Shown piece by piece: positions 52,928-60,157 of a DNA stretch of 64,000 bases (positions are counted from its first letter, which is position 1; every line of letters begins with the position of its first letter). Source of the DNA: Streptomyces sp. NBC_01445 (GTDB taxonomy: Bacteria; Actinomycetota; Actinomycetes; Streptomycetales; Streptomycetaceae); NCBI RefSeq assembly GCF_035918235.1, contig NZ_CP109485.1, forward strand, positions 8,649,001 to 8,713,000, written 5' to 3'. The notes below the pieces were generated by a model. That model had not been told where the DNA came from, ran no database searches, and saw only the letters and a list, made by a program, of their open reading frames with translations. Made by a program: the position numbers and the translations under genes.

Positions 52928-53109
52928 CTGACGACCGGCGCCGCTCCTGCGCTCCCCGCACTCTCCTCCGGGTAGACGCGCGGTAGAGCGGCCCCGGTCG
53001 TCCCATAGCTGTCTCGTCCCGCGGGGACGAGGAAGCCGTCCATGACGATGACCCGGGGCAGACCGGGAGGCGCCAGGGGCGCACGACGAGCCGGAGCGAT
53101 GCGCACGCT

Positions 53110-53198
53110 TGCGCGGTAGCTCAGTCAGGCAGAGCGCCGGCCCCCGCTGAGACATGCGGGACTGTCGGGACGACACGGGTTCAAATCCCGTCCGCGAC
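53110..53198 (+). tRNA. tRNA-like gene with extended anticodon arm
   Basis: The sequence has a canonical D arm (GCTC-AGTCAGGCA-GAGC) and T arm (ACGGG-TTCAAAT-CCCGT), with an acceptor of five good pairs plus two mismatches (TGCGCGG / CCGCGAC). Where a 17-base anticodon arm belongs there are 32 bases: CCGGC pairs with GTCGG, then inside a small internal loop CCCGC pairs with GCGGG around the 8-base loop TGAGACAT. No anticodon can be assigned. It is either a decayed phage tRNA with a 15-base insertion or an unusual RNA. It lies 13 bases before tRNA-His. Confidence 0.5.
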
Positions 53199-53211
53199 GG
53201 CTCGTCACACA

Positions 53212-53283
53212 CCTTTCGTAGCTCAATGGCTAGAGCCGCGCGTTGTGGTCGCGCTGATCCCGGTTCGACTCCGGGCGAAGGGA
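53212..53283 (+). tRNA. tRNA-His (GTG)
   Basis: Full cloverleaf: acceptor CCTTTCG/CGAAGGG with one G-U pair, D arm GCTC/GAGC, anticodon stem GCGCG/CGCGC with loop TTGTGGT (anticodon GTG), T arm CCCGG-TTCGACT-CCGGG. The base before position 1 is A and the discriminator is A, so the histidine identity pair G-1:C73 is absent. That is atypical and suggests a phage-borne or degenerate gene. CCA is not encoded. Confidence 0.82.
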
Positions 53284-53319
53284 CGTAAGCAACTTCCGTG
53301 CACTGACAGAGGAGCGAGC

Positions 53320-53841
53320 ATGAGCGTTGTGGTGTCCTCCCTGAAGTGGGACGCCAGCGTCGCGGGGTCGCAGAAGATCACGAACGACAAGGACGGTTAC
53401 CACCTCGTCCGCTTCCCCTACACGACCGCCGGCGAGTCCTACGACCCGTGGAAGATGCACGACCCGAAGAACGGCGGCTCTGCCGCGTCGAAGTTCCCCG
53501 ACGCCCGCTCCGGGCTCATCTGGCCCTCTCACGACGGCTGGGGCGTACTGTCCGCGCTCGTGTTCTGGGATGCGGATCCTGACGCCCTGGAGTACCGGGC
53601 GCGGTTCGTCCGTGACCCGCTCGGCTTGTCGACGGGCTACGACGCCACGGCGACGAGCGACAGCACGCCGACGAAGGGCGGACAGTACCGCTCGTACATG
53701 TGGCAGATGTTCGTACGCCGCGGGACCCCGCTGGGCCTGAAGGTAGCGGCCCGGGGAGCCGGCGACGCGAAGCGTTCGACGCCGCTCATGCTCGCGGAGC
53801 TCAAGCTCGCCATTCATACGGACGTGGAGACGCCCGCCTAG
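53320..53841 (+). CDS. hypothetical phage-type protein
   Basis: 173 residues from ATG 53320 behind GAGGAG. It is a soluble, beta-rich looking protein (MSVVVSSLKWDASVAGSQKITNDKDGYHLVRFPYTTAGESYDPWKMHDP) with regular codon use. It lies within the tRNA cluster of the prophage-like element. I do not recognise a domain. Confidence 0.7.
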   Translation: MSVVVSSLKWDASVAGSQKITNDKDGYHLVRFPYTTAGESYDPWKMHDPKNGGSAASKFPDARSGLIWPSHDGWGVLSALVFWDADPDALEYRARFVRDPLGLSTGYDATATSDSTPTKGGQYRSYMWQMFVRRGTPLGLKVAARGAGDAKRSTPLMLAELKLAIHTDVETPA

Positions 53842-53973
53842 ACGCAGCACGCCTGGCGGGCCTCTGGAGCCACGGTGTGCGCCGCTGGAGCTAGGGCGGG
53901 GTCACGCCCGTCTGGCGATGCGACGGCGATGCTATGTGCGGCGCCAGCTCCAAGGGTGTCGGGGACAACGAGG

Positions 53974-54060
53974 TGAGGCAGGGAGGGATTCGACCCTCGG
54001 TGCCTCGTGGAGCTGCTAGTTAGCCGATGCAGGGTCCACTCCCACCATTCAATCTGCCCG
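53974..54060 (-). tRNA. degenerate tRNA-like sequence
   Basis: On the minus strand GGGCAG near the start pairs with CTGCCT near the end, and the T-arm-like sequence GAGGG-TCGAAT-CCCTC is clear but has a 6-base loop. The middle contains CTGC-ATCGGCTAACTA-GCAG, a 12-base loop rather than 7, and no convincing D arm. The 87-base length would suit a class II tRNA. Probably a decayed tRNA gene; the anticodon cannot be called. Confidence 0.3.
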
Positions 54061-54069
54061 GGGATAAAC

Positions 54070-54156
54070 TCAGGCGTTGATAGATATCCTGATGAAAAGA
54101 AGGATGCTCCCGAACCCGAATATGGTGAGAGCGAACATTTCCAGTAGCGGCCACAT
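54070..54156 (-). CDS. 28-residue single-helix membrane peptide
   Basis: ATG 54156 follows AAAGGG and encodes MWPLLEMFALTIFGFGSIL..., almost entirely one membrane helix ending ISINA. The frame is open upstream to 54288, but that part is Arg-rich and unlikely. Very small membrane peptides occur repeatedly in this element. Translation is only suggested by the ribosome binding site. Confidence 0.4.
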   Translation of the reverse strand: MWPLLEMFALTIFGFGSILLFIRISINA

Positions 54157-54347
54157 GGCGCGCCCTTTTCGGTAGTGACACATTCCGCGGACGGCGAGAG
54201 ACCTTCTCGACTGTCTCTCCGCTGGGCGTTTCAAGCGTCCACGCTGTGCAGCGTGGTTTCGAAACATCGAGCGCTGGGACTGCGTCACTTCCTATGTTCC
54301 TAGCACCTCAAGCGTAACTCCCATGACGTGCAAACTGACTAATTTGA

Positions 54348-54423
54348 CGGGATGTAGTTCAGCGGTCAGAGCACCCGCTTTGGGAGCGGGGAGTCGGAGG
54401 TTCGAATCCTCCCGTCCCGACCA
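54348..54423 (+). tRNA. tRNA-Pro (TGG)
   Basis: Acceptor CGGGATG/CGTCCCG (one G-U pair), anticodon stem CCCGC/GCGGG with loop TTTGGGA giving anticodon TGG, T arm with GGTTCGAATCC, discriminator A at 54420 and an encoded CCA at 54421-54423. It is intact, inside the prophage-like element and not at its edge, so it is cargo rather than an attachment site. Confidence 0.93.
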
Positions 54424-54481
54424 ACACGCAGCCCCGCCGCGGAGGAGAGATCCCGCGTGCGGGGCTGAGCTACGTCCCGAG

Positions 54482-55087
54482 CTAGGCCTTCGGCAACAGC
54501 ACCGCGAAGGCCCCCGTTCCTGGCGTGTCGTAGTACGTGACGGTGCCGCCCTTGCGCGGGACGTCCAGGACGACGGACCCCGTCACGGACTGGTCCGGCC
54601 CGTATTCCGTGTCGACGTCCTGCCCATCGACGGACTCCAGCGTCGTGCAGTCCTGAGCGGCCGTCTTGTCGTCCTGCCACTTCATTGCGCCGTACGGGCT
54701 GAACCGTCCAGGCGCGTTGCCGACGTTTTTCAGCGTGAGTTTCAGGACGACGTACTGACCATGCTCAGGCTTGTTCGACGTGTCGAGTTCCGCGGCCGTG
54801 ACGTACCTCGCGGACTCCACCTTGACGTTCATCTTCGTCTGTACCGACTCGCCTGTGTCGTCGAAGACGTCGAACGGACCGCTCGTGCCGACGACCAGCA
54901 ACGGCGCTGGCGGGGCATCAGCTTCCTTGCCGGCGTCCACCTTGTCGAACGAGGCGGACGCCTCAACAGCTGGCGTGCTGGGTGTCGCCCTGTCGACGTC
55001 GGCATCCGCGCTCGTGCAGCCGCTCAGTACGGCGACGAGGACGGCAGGTGCCGTCAGCAAAGCGGCACGGCGAATGTAGGCACGCAT
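54482..55087 (-). CDS. secreted lipoprotein, DUF4352-like
   Basis: 201 residues from ATG 55087 (GGGGG six bases before; ATG 55099 is an alternative). The signal MRAYIRRAALLTAPAVLVAVLSGC ends in lipobox LSGC. A Ser/Ala-rich linker precedes a beta-sandwich domain: NVKVESARYVTAAELDTS, HGQYVVLKLTLKNVGNAPGRFSPYGAMKWQD and SVTGSVVLDVPRKGGTVTYYD, the pattern of DUF4352 telokin-like proteins. A lipoprotein in a prophage suggests superinfection exclusion or lysogenic conversion, which is an inference. Confidence 0.78.
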   Translation of the reverse strand: MRAYIRRAALLTAPAVLVAVLSGCTSADADVDRATPSTPAVEASASFDKVDAGKEADAPPAPLLVVGTSGPFDVFDDTGESVQTKMNVKVESARYVTAAELDTSNKPEHGQYVVLKLTLKNVGNAPGRFSPYGAMKWQDDKTAAQDCTTLESVDGQDVDTEYGPDQSVTGSVVLDVPRKGGTVTYYDTPGTGAFAVLLPKA

Positions 55088-55168
55088 AGCAACCCCCATG
55101 GAACAGCGGCCTCCCCTGGCCGCATGGAGCAGTCAGCGTAAGGCACAAGCGCGGGATGAGGAGGCGCT

Positions 55169-55474
55169 ATGGCGTGGCAGGGAAGTACACGCAGGCAGCG
55201 CCTACCTAAGGACTGGCCGCGCATACGACGCCGCATCATCCGCCGTGACAAGGGCGTCTGTGTAGCCACGTACAGCGATGGCACACAGTGCGGCTTGCCT
55301 GGTACTGACGTGGACCACATTGTCCACGGTGACGACCACAGCGATGCGAACCTACAGCTTCTGTGCACCTGGCATCACACGCACAAGAGCAGTAGTGAAG
55401 GCGGCTCAGCAGCGGCCCTCACACGCGTGCGTACTGCCCGCCCTACCACCACACACCCCGCCCTGGAGGACTAG
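55169..55474 (+). CDS. HNH endonuclease, phage type
   Basis: 101 residues from ATG 55169. The HNH fold is seen as RRDKGVCVATYSDGTQCGLPGTDVDHIVHGDDHSDANLQLLCTWHHTHKSS: DH for the first His, N of DANLQLLC, and the final HHTHK, with Cys residues around. Phage HNH proteins of this size often lie by the terminase genes and help DNA packaging. Here it precedes a small gene and a prim-pol gene. Confidence 0.88.
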   Translation: MAWQGSTRRQRLPKDWPRIRRRIIRRDKGVCVATYSDGTQCGLPGTDVDHIVHGDDHSDANLQLLCTWHHTHKSSSEGGSAAALTRVRTARPTTTHPALED

Positions 55475-55477
55475 CCC

Positions 55478-55735
55478 ATGAGCGGTGCCTATGTGGTGCT
55501 GGAGGAGGCCGACGACACGGGTGAGGACGGAGTCTTAGTGACTCGCGTCGTAGTCAATGGTGTTGATGTTGGTCGACTCGCAAGAGCTCCGAAGATCAGC
55601 GTTGGAAGTGATCGCGATCGTTCCGTCACGACGGTGACGATCACGCTCGTTCCGAGCCGCCTGGAGATCAAGGGCGAGCTAGCTGACGGTGATCGTCGCG
55701 AGCCGCGCGCCGGGTTCGCAGCCAAGATCGACTAG
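55478..55735 (+). CDS. small hypothetical phage protein
   Basis: 85 residues from ATG 55478, three bases after the HNH stop. The sequence (MSGAYVVLEEADDTGEDGVLVTRVVVNGVDVGRLARAPKISVG...VTTVTITLVPSRLEIKGEL) looks like a compact beta domain. It is probably co-transcribed with the HNH gene. Family not recognised. A GTGA-loop hairpin follows. Confidence 0.65.
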   Translation: MSGAYVVLEEADDTGEDGVLVTRVVVNGVDVGRLARAPKISVGSDRDRSVTTVTITLVPSRLEIKGELADGDRREPRAGFAAKID

Positions 55736-55744
55736 CCCTGACCC

Positions 55745-55762
55745 CAGGGGGGTGACCCCCTG
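55745..55762. terminator. hairpin with GTGA tetraloop
   Basis: CAGGGGG (55745-55751) and CCCCCTG (55756-55762) form a 7-pair GC stem closed by GTGA, a GNRA-type tetraloop. It starts ten bases after the stop of the preceding gene and is a convincing terminator. Confidence 0.7.
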
Positions 55763-55990
55763 CCGGCCACCTTGCCGACCGTAAAGGTGCTGGGCCTCGT
55801 GCTCTGTACGGGTCTGGGGGATGTGGCTGAGGCGTCCGCAGGCGCCTCCTGGAGGCCCGAACGCCGGCCCGCTGGACTGCCGAAGACCCCGACACGGGAG
55901 GCGGCGACACAGCGATCCGGTACGCGCTCGACTTGAATCAATGCAGGTCAAACACTGTTCTACCGTTACACGCCGCGCTAAGATGGAGCC

Positions 55991-56590
55991 ATGAACACAC
56001 GACAATGCGAGCGGTGCTCGGAGCACCTGGGGGCGCGGCACTCACACCGCGCGCGCTTCTGCTCGACCCGTTGTCGTGTGGCATCGCACCGCGCGGCGAA
56101 GAAGGATGCGACTCCCTACGAGCTGACGACCCGCGACAGGTGGGTTCGACGCGCCGCGGACAAGCGCCCGTTGACCGTCGCCGGCATGGCGGCATCGTCG
56201 ACGCGCCCCCGCACCTGGAGCACGCACAAGGAAGCCGCCGCTTCGACGGCCGGCGTCGGTCTGGGCTTCGTCCTCTCGGACGTCGACGACATCGTCTGTC
56301 TCGACCTGGACCACTGCTTGAACCCGCTCACTGGGCAACTCGCCCCGTGGGCGGCTGCCATCGTCCGCGACGCAGGCGCCACCTACGTAGAGGTGTCACC
56401 GTCCGGCGATGGACTGCACATCTGGGGTGGCGCTGATGTCCGCCATGGACGGAAGATCCGGCGCCCCGAAGGTACGGCCGTAGAGATCTACGGGACCGGC
56501 CGCTACATCGCAATGACGGGGCGCCGACATGGCAACGCCCCGTCGATCCTTGCCGATGTCACGCCTGCGGTCGAAGGACTCTTGCGCTAG
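55991..56590 (+). CDS. prim-pol-type DNA primase/polymerase domain protein
   Basis: 199 residues from ATG 55991. An N-terminal zinc-finger-like segment (CERCSEHLG...ARFCSTRCRVASHRAAK) is followed by the archaeo-eukaryotic prim-pol core: VGLGFVLSDVDDIVCLDLDHCL (D-x-D metal site), VEVSPSGDGLHIWG (His motif) and VEIYGTGRYIAMTG. Full phage bifunctional primase/polymerase proteins usually carry a helicase part; this one is only the primase domain. An IS701 insertion sits directly at its stop codon, but the TAG is retained in the target duplication, so the protein is unchanged. Confidence 0.82.
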   Translation: MNTRQCERCSEHLGARHSHRARFCSTRCRVASHRAAKKDATPYELTTRDRWVRRAADKRPLTVAGMAASSTRPRTWSTHKEAAASTAGVGLGFVLSDVDDIVCLDLDHCLNPLTGQLAPWAAAIVRDAGATYVEVSPSGDGLHIWGGADVRHGRKIRRPEGTAVEIYGTGRYIAMTGRRHGNAPSILADVTPAVEGLLR

Positions 56591-58016
56591 TAGGACTCCG
56601 TTAGGTCTTTCGGTCGGTCGTGTTCAGGAGCATGGTGAGTGTGTGGACGCACATGAAGTGAACCGTGCTCGGGCGAAGTTGGCGTTATTCGTGGCTGATG
56701 TGTTCGCGTCGGTGCCGCGCAAGGATCAGCGGGCGAAGGGTGACTGCTATCTGCGGGGACTGATGACGGACGGTCGCCGCAAGTCCATCCAGGCCATGGC
56801 GTCGCGGCTGCCGGACGGCAATGAGCAGAACCTGCAGCAGTTCGTGAACCAGTCGACCTGGGATCCGGTGCCGGTGCGGCGGCGGATCGCCGAGCGGTTG
56901 GTGCCGCTGATCGGCCCGGATGCCTGGGCGGTCGATGATGTGTCGTTTCCCAAGGACGGACGGATGTCGGTCGCTGTCGCCCACCAGTACTGCGGAGCAC
57001 TGGGCAAGCAGGCGAACTGTCAGGTCGCGGTGAGCGTGCACGCGGTCTCCGACACCGCCTCCTGTCCGCTGCGGTGGCGGTTGTTCGTGCCCCAGGAGTG
57101 GGCGGACGATGCCGGACGGCGGCAGAGGACCGGGATACCGCCAGAGGCCGGGCACCGGGAGAAGTGGCGGCTGGCCCTGGACACCTTCGACGAGCTGGCC
57201 GGGTGGGGGCTGGTGCCTCCGGTGGTGGCCGACGCCGGATACGGGCAGAACGCCGACTTCCGCGACGGCCTGAGCGAGCGGGGCATCACATATGTCGTGG
57301 CGGTCCGTTCGGACGTGACCGTCCATCCGCACGACGCGCAGCCCACCGCCCCGGTGTGGTCCGGCAACGGCCGCAAGCCGCAGCCCCGCTACCGCGACAA
57401 GGCGTCCTCGGTGGCCGCGCTGGCGGCCGGCCATGGGCGGCAGGCGTTCACCGAGGTGACCTGGCGGGAAGGCTCCCGCGGGCCGATGCGCTCGCGCTTT
57501 GTGGCGCTGCGGGTGCGGCCGGCCGGGGTCAGGGCCCGCCGCCTGGCCCAGGCCGCAGCCACCGCCGAACACGGCTACTGGGACGGTGTTCTGCCCGAAG
57601 TGACGCTGCTGGTCGAATGGCCCGAGGACGCCCAAGAACCCACCGGCTACTGGCTGTCCAGCCTGCACGCCGACACCCCGCTTGCTGAACTGGTCCGCCT
57701 CGCCAAGATCCGCTGGCGCATCGAGCACGACTACCGGGAACTCAAACACGGCCTCGGCCTGGACCACTTCGAGGGACGCTCCTGGACCGGCTGGCACCAC
57801 CACGTCACCCTGGTCACCGCCGCCCACGCGTTCCTCACCGAACAGCGCCTGGTCCCAAAAGCCGATACAGCGGACTCAGCCTCTACCAGATCCTCGACGC
57901 CATCCAGGACCTGCTGAACTGCTGGACCGGCACCTGCACCACCTGCCACCGCCCCTTGCCCAGAACATCCACCGCCAGCCAGAACCCAAGATCCAGAGCG
58001 ACCTAACGGAGTCCTA
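56591..58016 (+). mobile_element. IS701-family insertion sequence with target duplication
   Basis: Perfect 17-base terminal inverted repeats TAGGACTCCGTTAGGTC (56591-56607) and its complement (58000-58016) enclose one transposase gene. The flanks are the 4-base direct repeat CTAG (56587-56590 and 58017-58020), the target preference of IS701-type elements. Intact ends and a clear duplication indicate a recent insertion, precisely at the stop codon of the prim-pol gene. Confidence 0.95.
56643..57917 (+). CDS. IS701-family transposase, C-terminus frameshifted
   Basis: 424 residues from GTG 56643. DDE features: WAVDDVSFPKDGRMSVAVAHQYCGALGKQANCQVAVSVH (first Asp), VVADAGYGQNADFRDGL (second Asp), and IRWRIEHDYRELKHGLGLDHFEGRSWTGWHHH (Glu). 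After VPKADTA the frame reads DSASTRSSTPSRTC and stops. In another frame the DNA continues LSLYQILDAIQDLLNCWTGTCTTCHRPLPRTS to near the IS end. One missing G near 57872 explains this, so the last ~45 residues are lost. Whether it remains active is unclear. Confidence 0.88.
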   Translation: MDAHEVNRARAKLALFVADVFASVPRKDQRAKGDCYLRGLMTDGRRKSIQAMASRLPDGNEQNLQQFVNQSTWDPVPVRRRIAERLVPLIGPDAWAVDDVSFPKDGRMSVAVAHQYCGALGKQANCQVAVSVHAVSDTASCPLRWRLFVPQEWADDAGRRQRTGIPPEAGHREKWRLALDTFDELAGWGLVPPVVADAGYGQNADFRDGLSERGITYVVAVRSDVTVHPHDAQPTAPVWSGNGRKPQPRYRDKASSVAALAAGHGRQAFTEVTWREGSRGPMRSRFVALRVRPAGVRARRLAQAAATAEHGYWDGVLPEVTLLVEWPEDAQEPTGYWLSSLHADTPLAELVRLAKIRWRIEHDYRELKHGLGLDHFEGRSWTGWHHHVTLVTAAHAFLTEQRLVPKADTADSASTRSSTPSRTC

Positions 58017-58024
58017 CTAGTCGA

Positions 58025-58192
58025 TTACCGCTGGGTCCACCATGCGATTCCGCTTCCGGCAACGGTGGTCACCGTGGTCACGAGCCACGTGGGAACGCGA
58101 TCAATCGTCACCCGGATGCCGCCGCAGCGCAGTTCGAAGGCGGGATCCCGCTTGGGTTTCGACGCGTCGGAGGGTGGCGCGATCTTGGGCAC
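58025..58192 (-). CDS. small single-helix membrane protein, family A copy 1
   Basis: 55 residues from GTG 58192 behind GGGAGG. After a polar start (VPKIAPPSDASKPKRDPAF) comes ELRCGGIRVTIDRVP, then the membrane helix WLVTTVTTVAGSGIAWW and the end TQR. A paralogue with the same plan, R-x-GG-x-R-x-T-x-x-RVP-helix-AGS-W-x-T-x-R, lies 335 bases downstream on the same strand (58527-58670). The conservation between copies shows that it is a real protein, although its function is unknown. Confidence 0.65.
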   Translation of the reverse strand: MPKIAPPSDASKPKRDPAFELRCGGIRVTIDRVPTWLVTTVTTVAGSGIAWWTQR

Positions 58193-58380
58193 GGCGGTTC
58201 CTCCCGCGGGGCTCTAACTGCTTTCACAGGGTGACGAGTTCACTCGCGCACAAGCGCGAGCGTACGCCGCAAAATTTACCGCATGGAACCCAGGAAACGA
58301 AAGAATCTTCGGCATGTACCCGTGAACTGGGGCGCTGGCCGCAAAAGGATGCTGGCTCACCCGAGACGGAAGGAGCGCCG

Positions 58381-58494
58381 ATGGCCGGACGAGGTCCCGC
58401 CCCAGAGGGCACAACCAAGCGCCGCCGGCGCAACACCACGGCGGTGCTTGCTTGTGTTGCAACGTTGGCGGGTTGGCTCATCGCGCTTCCGTAA
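58381..58494 (+). CDS. 37-residue membrane peptide with terminase-like start
   Basis: ATG 58381, preceded by GGAAGGAG, encodes MAGRGPAPEGTTKRRRRNTT followed by the single helix AVLACVATLAGWLIALP. The first 17 residues copy the start of the terminase small subunit at 58935 (MGGRGPAPKDPTKRRRRN). It is either a fragment of a duplicated terminase gene fused to a helix or a purposeful membrane peptide. It is flanked on the other strand by two paralogous small membrane genes. Confidence 0.55.
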   Translation: MAGRGPAPEGTTKRRRRNTTAVLACVATLAGWLIALP

Positions 58495-58526
58495 GGGACT
58501 TGCGCAGGCACGGGGTTGATGCATGT

Positions 58527-58670
58527 TCATCGCGTTGTGATCCATGCCGTGAGCGCAGATCCAGCGCAGGTGATCAACGCCGTCAGCAGGCGCACGGGGA
58601 CGCGCTGAAGGGTCATGCGGAACCCGCCGATTCGGATGTCGAGTGCGGGGGCGGTTCGTTCGATCTCCAT
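58527..58670 (-). CDS. small single-helix membrane protein, family A copy 2
   Basis: 47 residues from ATG 58670 with GGAGGG seven bases before. MEIERTAPALDIRIGGFRMTLQRVPVR is followed by the helix LLTALITCAGSALTAWI and TTR. It is the paralogue of the 58025-58192 protein (aligned core IRIGGFRMTLQRVP versus LRCGGIRVTIDRVP). Both are divergent from terminase-region genes. Function unknown. Confidence 0.65.
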   Translation of the reverse strand: MEIERTAPALDIRIGGFRMTLQRVPVRLLTALITCAGSALTAWITTR

Positions 58671-58934
58671 GAGCTGACCCTCCATTAAGTCCCTTGCTCT
58701 GCCCGGCTGATCTGGTTTCGTGCGACGCCCTCAGCATGTCCCAGCTGGCCCAGCAGAGTGCACTAGGGGTCGACCGTTGGGCCTATAAGCGGCACTGAGT
58801 GCCGCCAACCCCCTATGGGGGCGTGCGGTTGGGTGGGTGCCGAAGGTCCGTATCGCCAAAGCTAGATGACCTTTCCAAAATGCCGCAATACGGACTCTTC
58901 TCGCCCGTTCCGCGAACCGATTGGAGGAGCGCCC

Positions 58935-59396
58935 ATGGGAGGCCGTGGCCCCGCCCCGAAGGACCCGACCAAGCGCCGCCGGCGTAACGCCGGTGAGCCA
59001 GAGACCGTAATCACCAATGACGAGGAACTCCGCGGCCCCGAACTCCCCGCGGGCGTTCTCGGCGAGGAAGACGGCGTTCCTGTCGAGTGGCACTCGATGA
59101 CTCAGCTCTGGTGGAACTCCTGGCGAACGTCGCCGCAGGCGCAGACGTTCGTGGCAACGGACTGGCTCTTCCTCATCGACACCGCCCTCATGCATCAAAC
59201 GAGGTGGGCTAAGGGCCGATGGGAGTTCGCTTCCGAAGTCCGGCTCAGGGCAGCCAAGTTCGGCGCCACGCCGGAGGACCGCGCTCGCCTGAAGCTGAAG
59301 GTCGATGAATCCCCAACGAGTAGGAAGAACGTAGGCCCCAGCCCTACGGGCAACGTCTCCGACATCAACTCGCGCAGAGCGCGTCTCACAGGCTAG
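58935..59396 (+). CDS. phage terminase small subunit
   Basis: 153 residues from ATG 58935 behind GGAGGAG. The opening GGRGPAPKDPTKRRRRN and the helical body (WWNSWRTSPQAQTFVATDWLFLIDTALMHQTRWAKGRWEFASEVRLRAAKFG) are typical of small terminases in Streptomyces siphophages. It recognises phage DNA for packaging. The gene is intact although the large subunit next to it is broken, so packaging by this element alone is impossible. Confidence 0.83.
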   Translation: MGGRGPAPKDPTKRRRRNAGEPETVITNDEELRGPELPAGVLGEEDGVPVEWHSMTQLWWNSWRTSPQAQTFVATDWLFLIDTALMHQTRWAKGRWEFASEVRLRAAKFGATPEDRARLKLKVDESPTSRKNVGPSPTGNVSDINSRRARLTG

Positions 59397-59404
59397 GAGG
59401 CCGG

Positions 59405-59757
59405 ATGCCGCGCGCAATCGTGCGCGCTCCCGGTCATGACCGCTCCCGCTTCGCTCGGGTGGATGGCGGTCGCATGGATGGAGTACTTCGTCGTCCACAG
59501 TCCTGGCGACGTCCAGGGCGAGCCTGTACGCCACGGCGACGAGTACACAGGCTTTGTCGTGGACTGCTACGCCGTCGATGACGACGAGGGTCGCCTCCTC
59601 TACGACAGTGCGTTCTTCTCCCGCCCGAAGGGCTGTGACAAGAGCGGACTTGGCGCCCGCATCGGCCTCTTCGAAGCCTTCGGCCCTGCGCGCTTCGCCG
59701 GCTGGGCAGAGGGCGGAGAGGTCTACCGCGACCCGTGGGGGCTGGGCTTTGGCACGG
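59405..59757 (+). pseudogene. phage terminase large subunit, frameshifted and truncated
   Basis: ATG 59405 follows GGAGG and gives MPRAIVRAPGHDRSR. An extra T near 59455 (GCTTCGCT) then shifts the frame, and the family sequence continues in the next frame: SLGWMAVAWMEYFVVHSPGDVQGEPV, then FVVDCYAVDDDEGRLLYDSAFFSRPKGCDKSGLGARIGLFEAFGPARFAGWA. RPKGCDKS is the Walker A-like segment. Homology ends near 59750, against a gene on the other strand, so the rest of the ATPase, the nuclease domain and all capsid and tail genes are missing. The enzyme is dead. Confidence 0.82.
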
Positions 59758-59758
59758 G

Positions 59759-59911
59759 TCAGCGTCCCTGCATCAGGAGGTGCAGCAGCGTCGCCACGCC
59801 AACACCGACCAAGAGGGCAGTGCCGAACGACGGGTGCTCGAAGGCGACGTACACGGTGCCGCAGTCGACGAGCATGAGCAGTGCCGTCCGCTGATCTGTC
59901 TGCCCGTTCAT
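59759..59911 (-). CDS. 50-residue membrane protein
   Basis: From ATG 59911: MNGQTDQRTALLMLVDCGTVYVAFEHPSFG followed by the helix TALLVGVGVATLLHLLMQGR. It resembles small one- or two-helix proteins found in actinobacterial phages. It abuts the point where the large terminase is cut, so it probably arrived with, or survived, the deletion that removed the structural genes. Confidence 0.6.
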   Translation of the reverse strand: MNGQTDQRTALLMLVDCGTVYVAFEHPSFGTALLVGVGVATLLHLLMQGR

Positions 59912-60157
59912 TCGTGAGGCCCACCCTGCGTCTACGCCGCTATCGCTGTCGCAGGGAATCAACGACTGGAATCTAGACAGATTTCCCACCTGGTTTAGGG
60001 CGTTTTCTGATCATGCGGTATTACCCCGCGCTCCTCGGTGGCCCCGATTCTGTCGACGGGCGCCGCCTCTCCGTCTCTGACCAGTGCGATGACACTTCGA
60101 TGACACGAACTCGCCTCAGTCAAGGTTCGATGGCGTGCGCTCAAGCTTCGCGGTCAC

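Noticed and set aside
52741..53106. Possible leftward membrane protein of about 120 residues
   Set aside because: It reads through the IS1380 end, has no ribosome binding site and contains the large hairpin; composition is unconvincing.
53110..53198. tRNA-Sec as an explanation for the long tRNA-like gene
   Set aside because: No TCA anticodon, the D and acceptor stems are of ordinary length, and the extension is in the anticodon arm rather than the variable arm.
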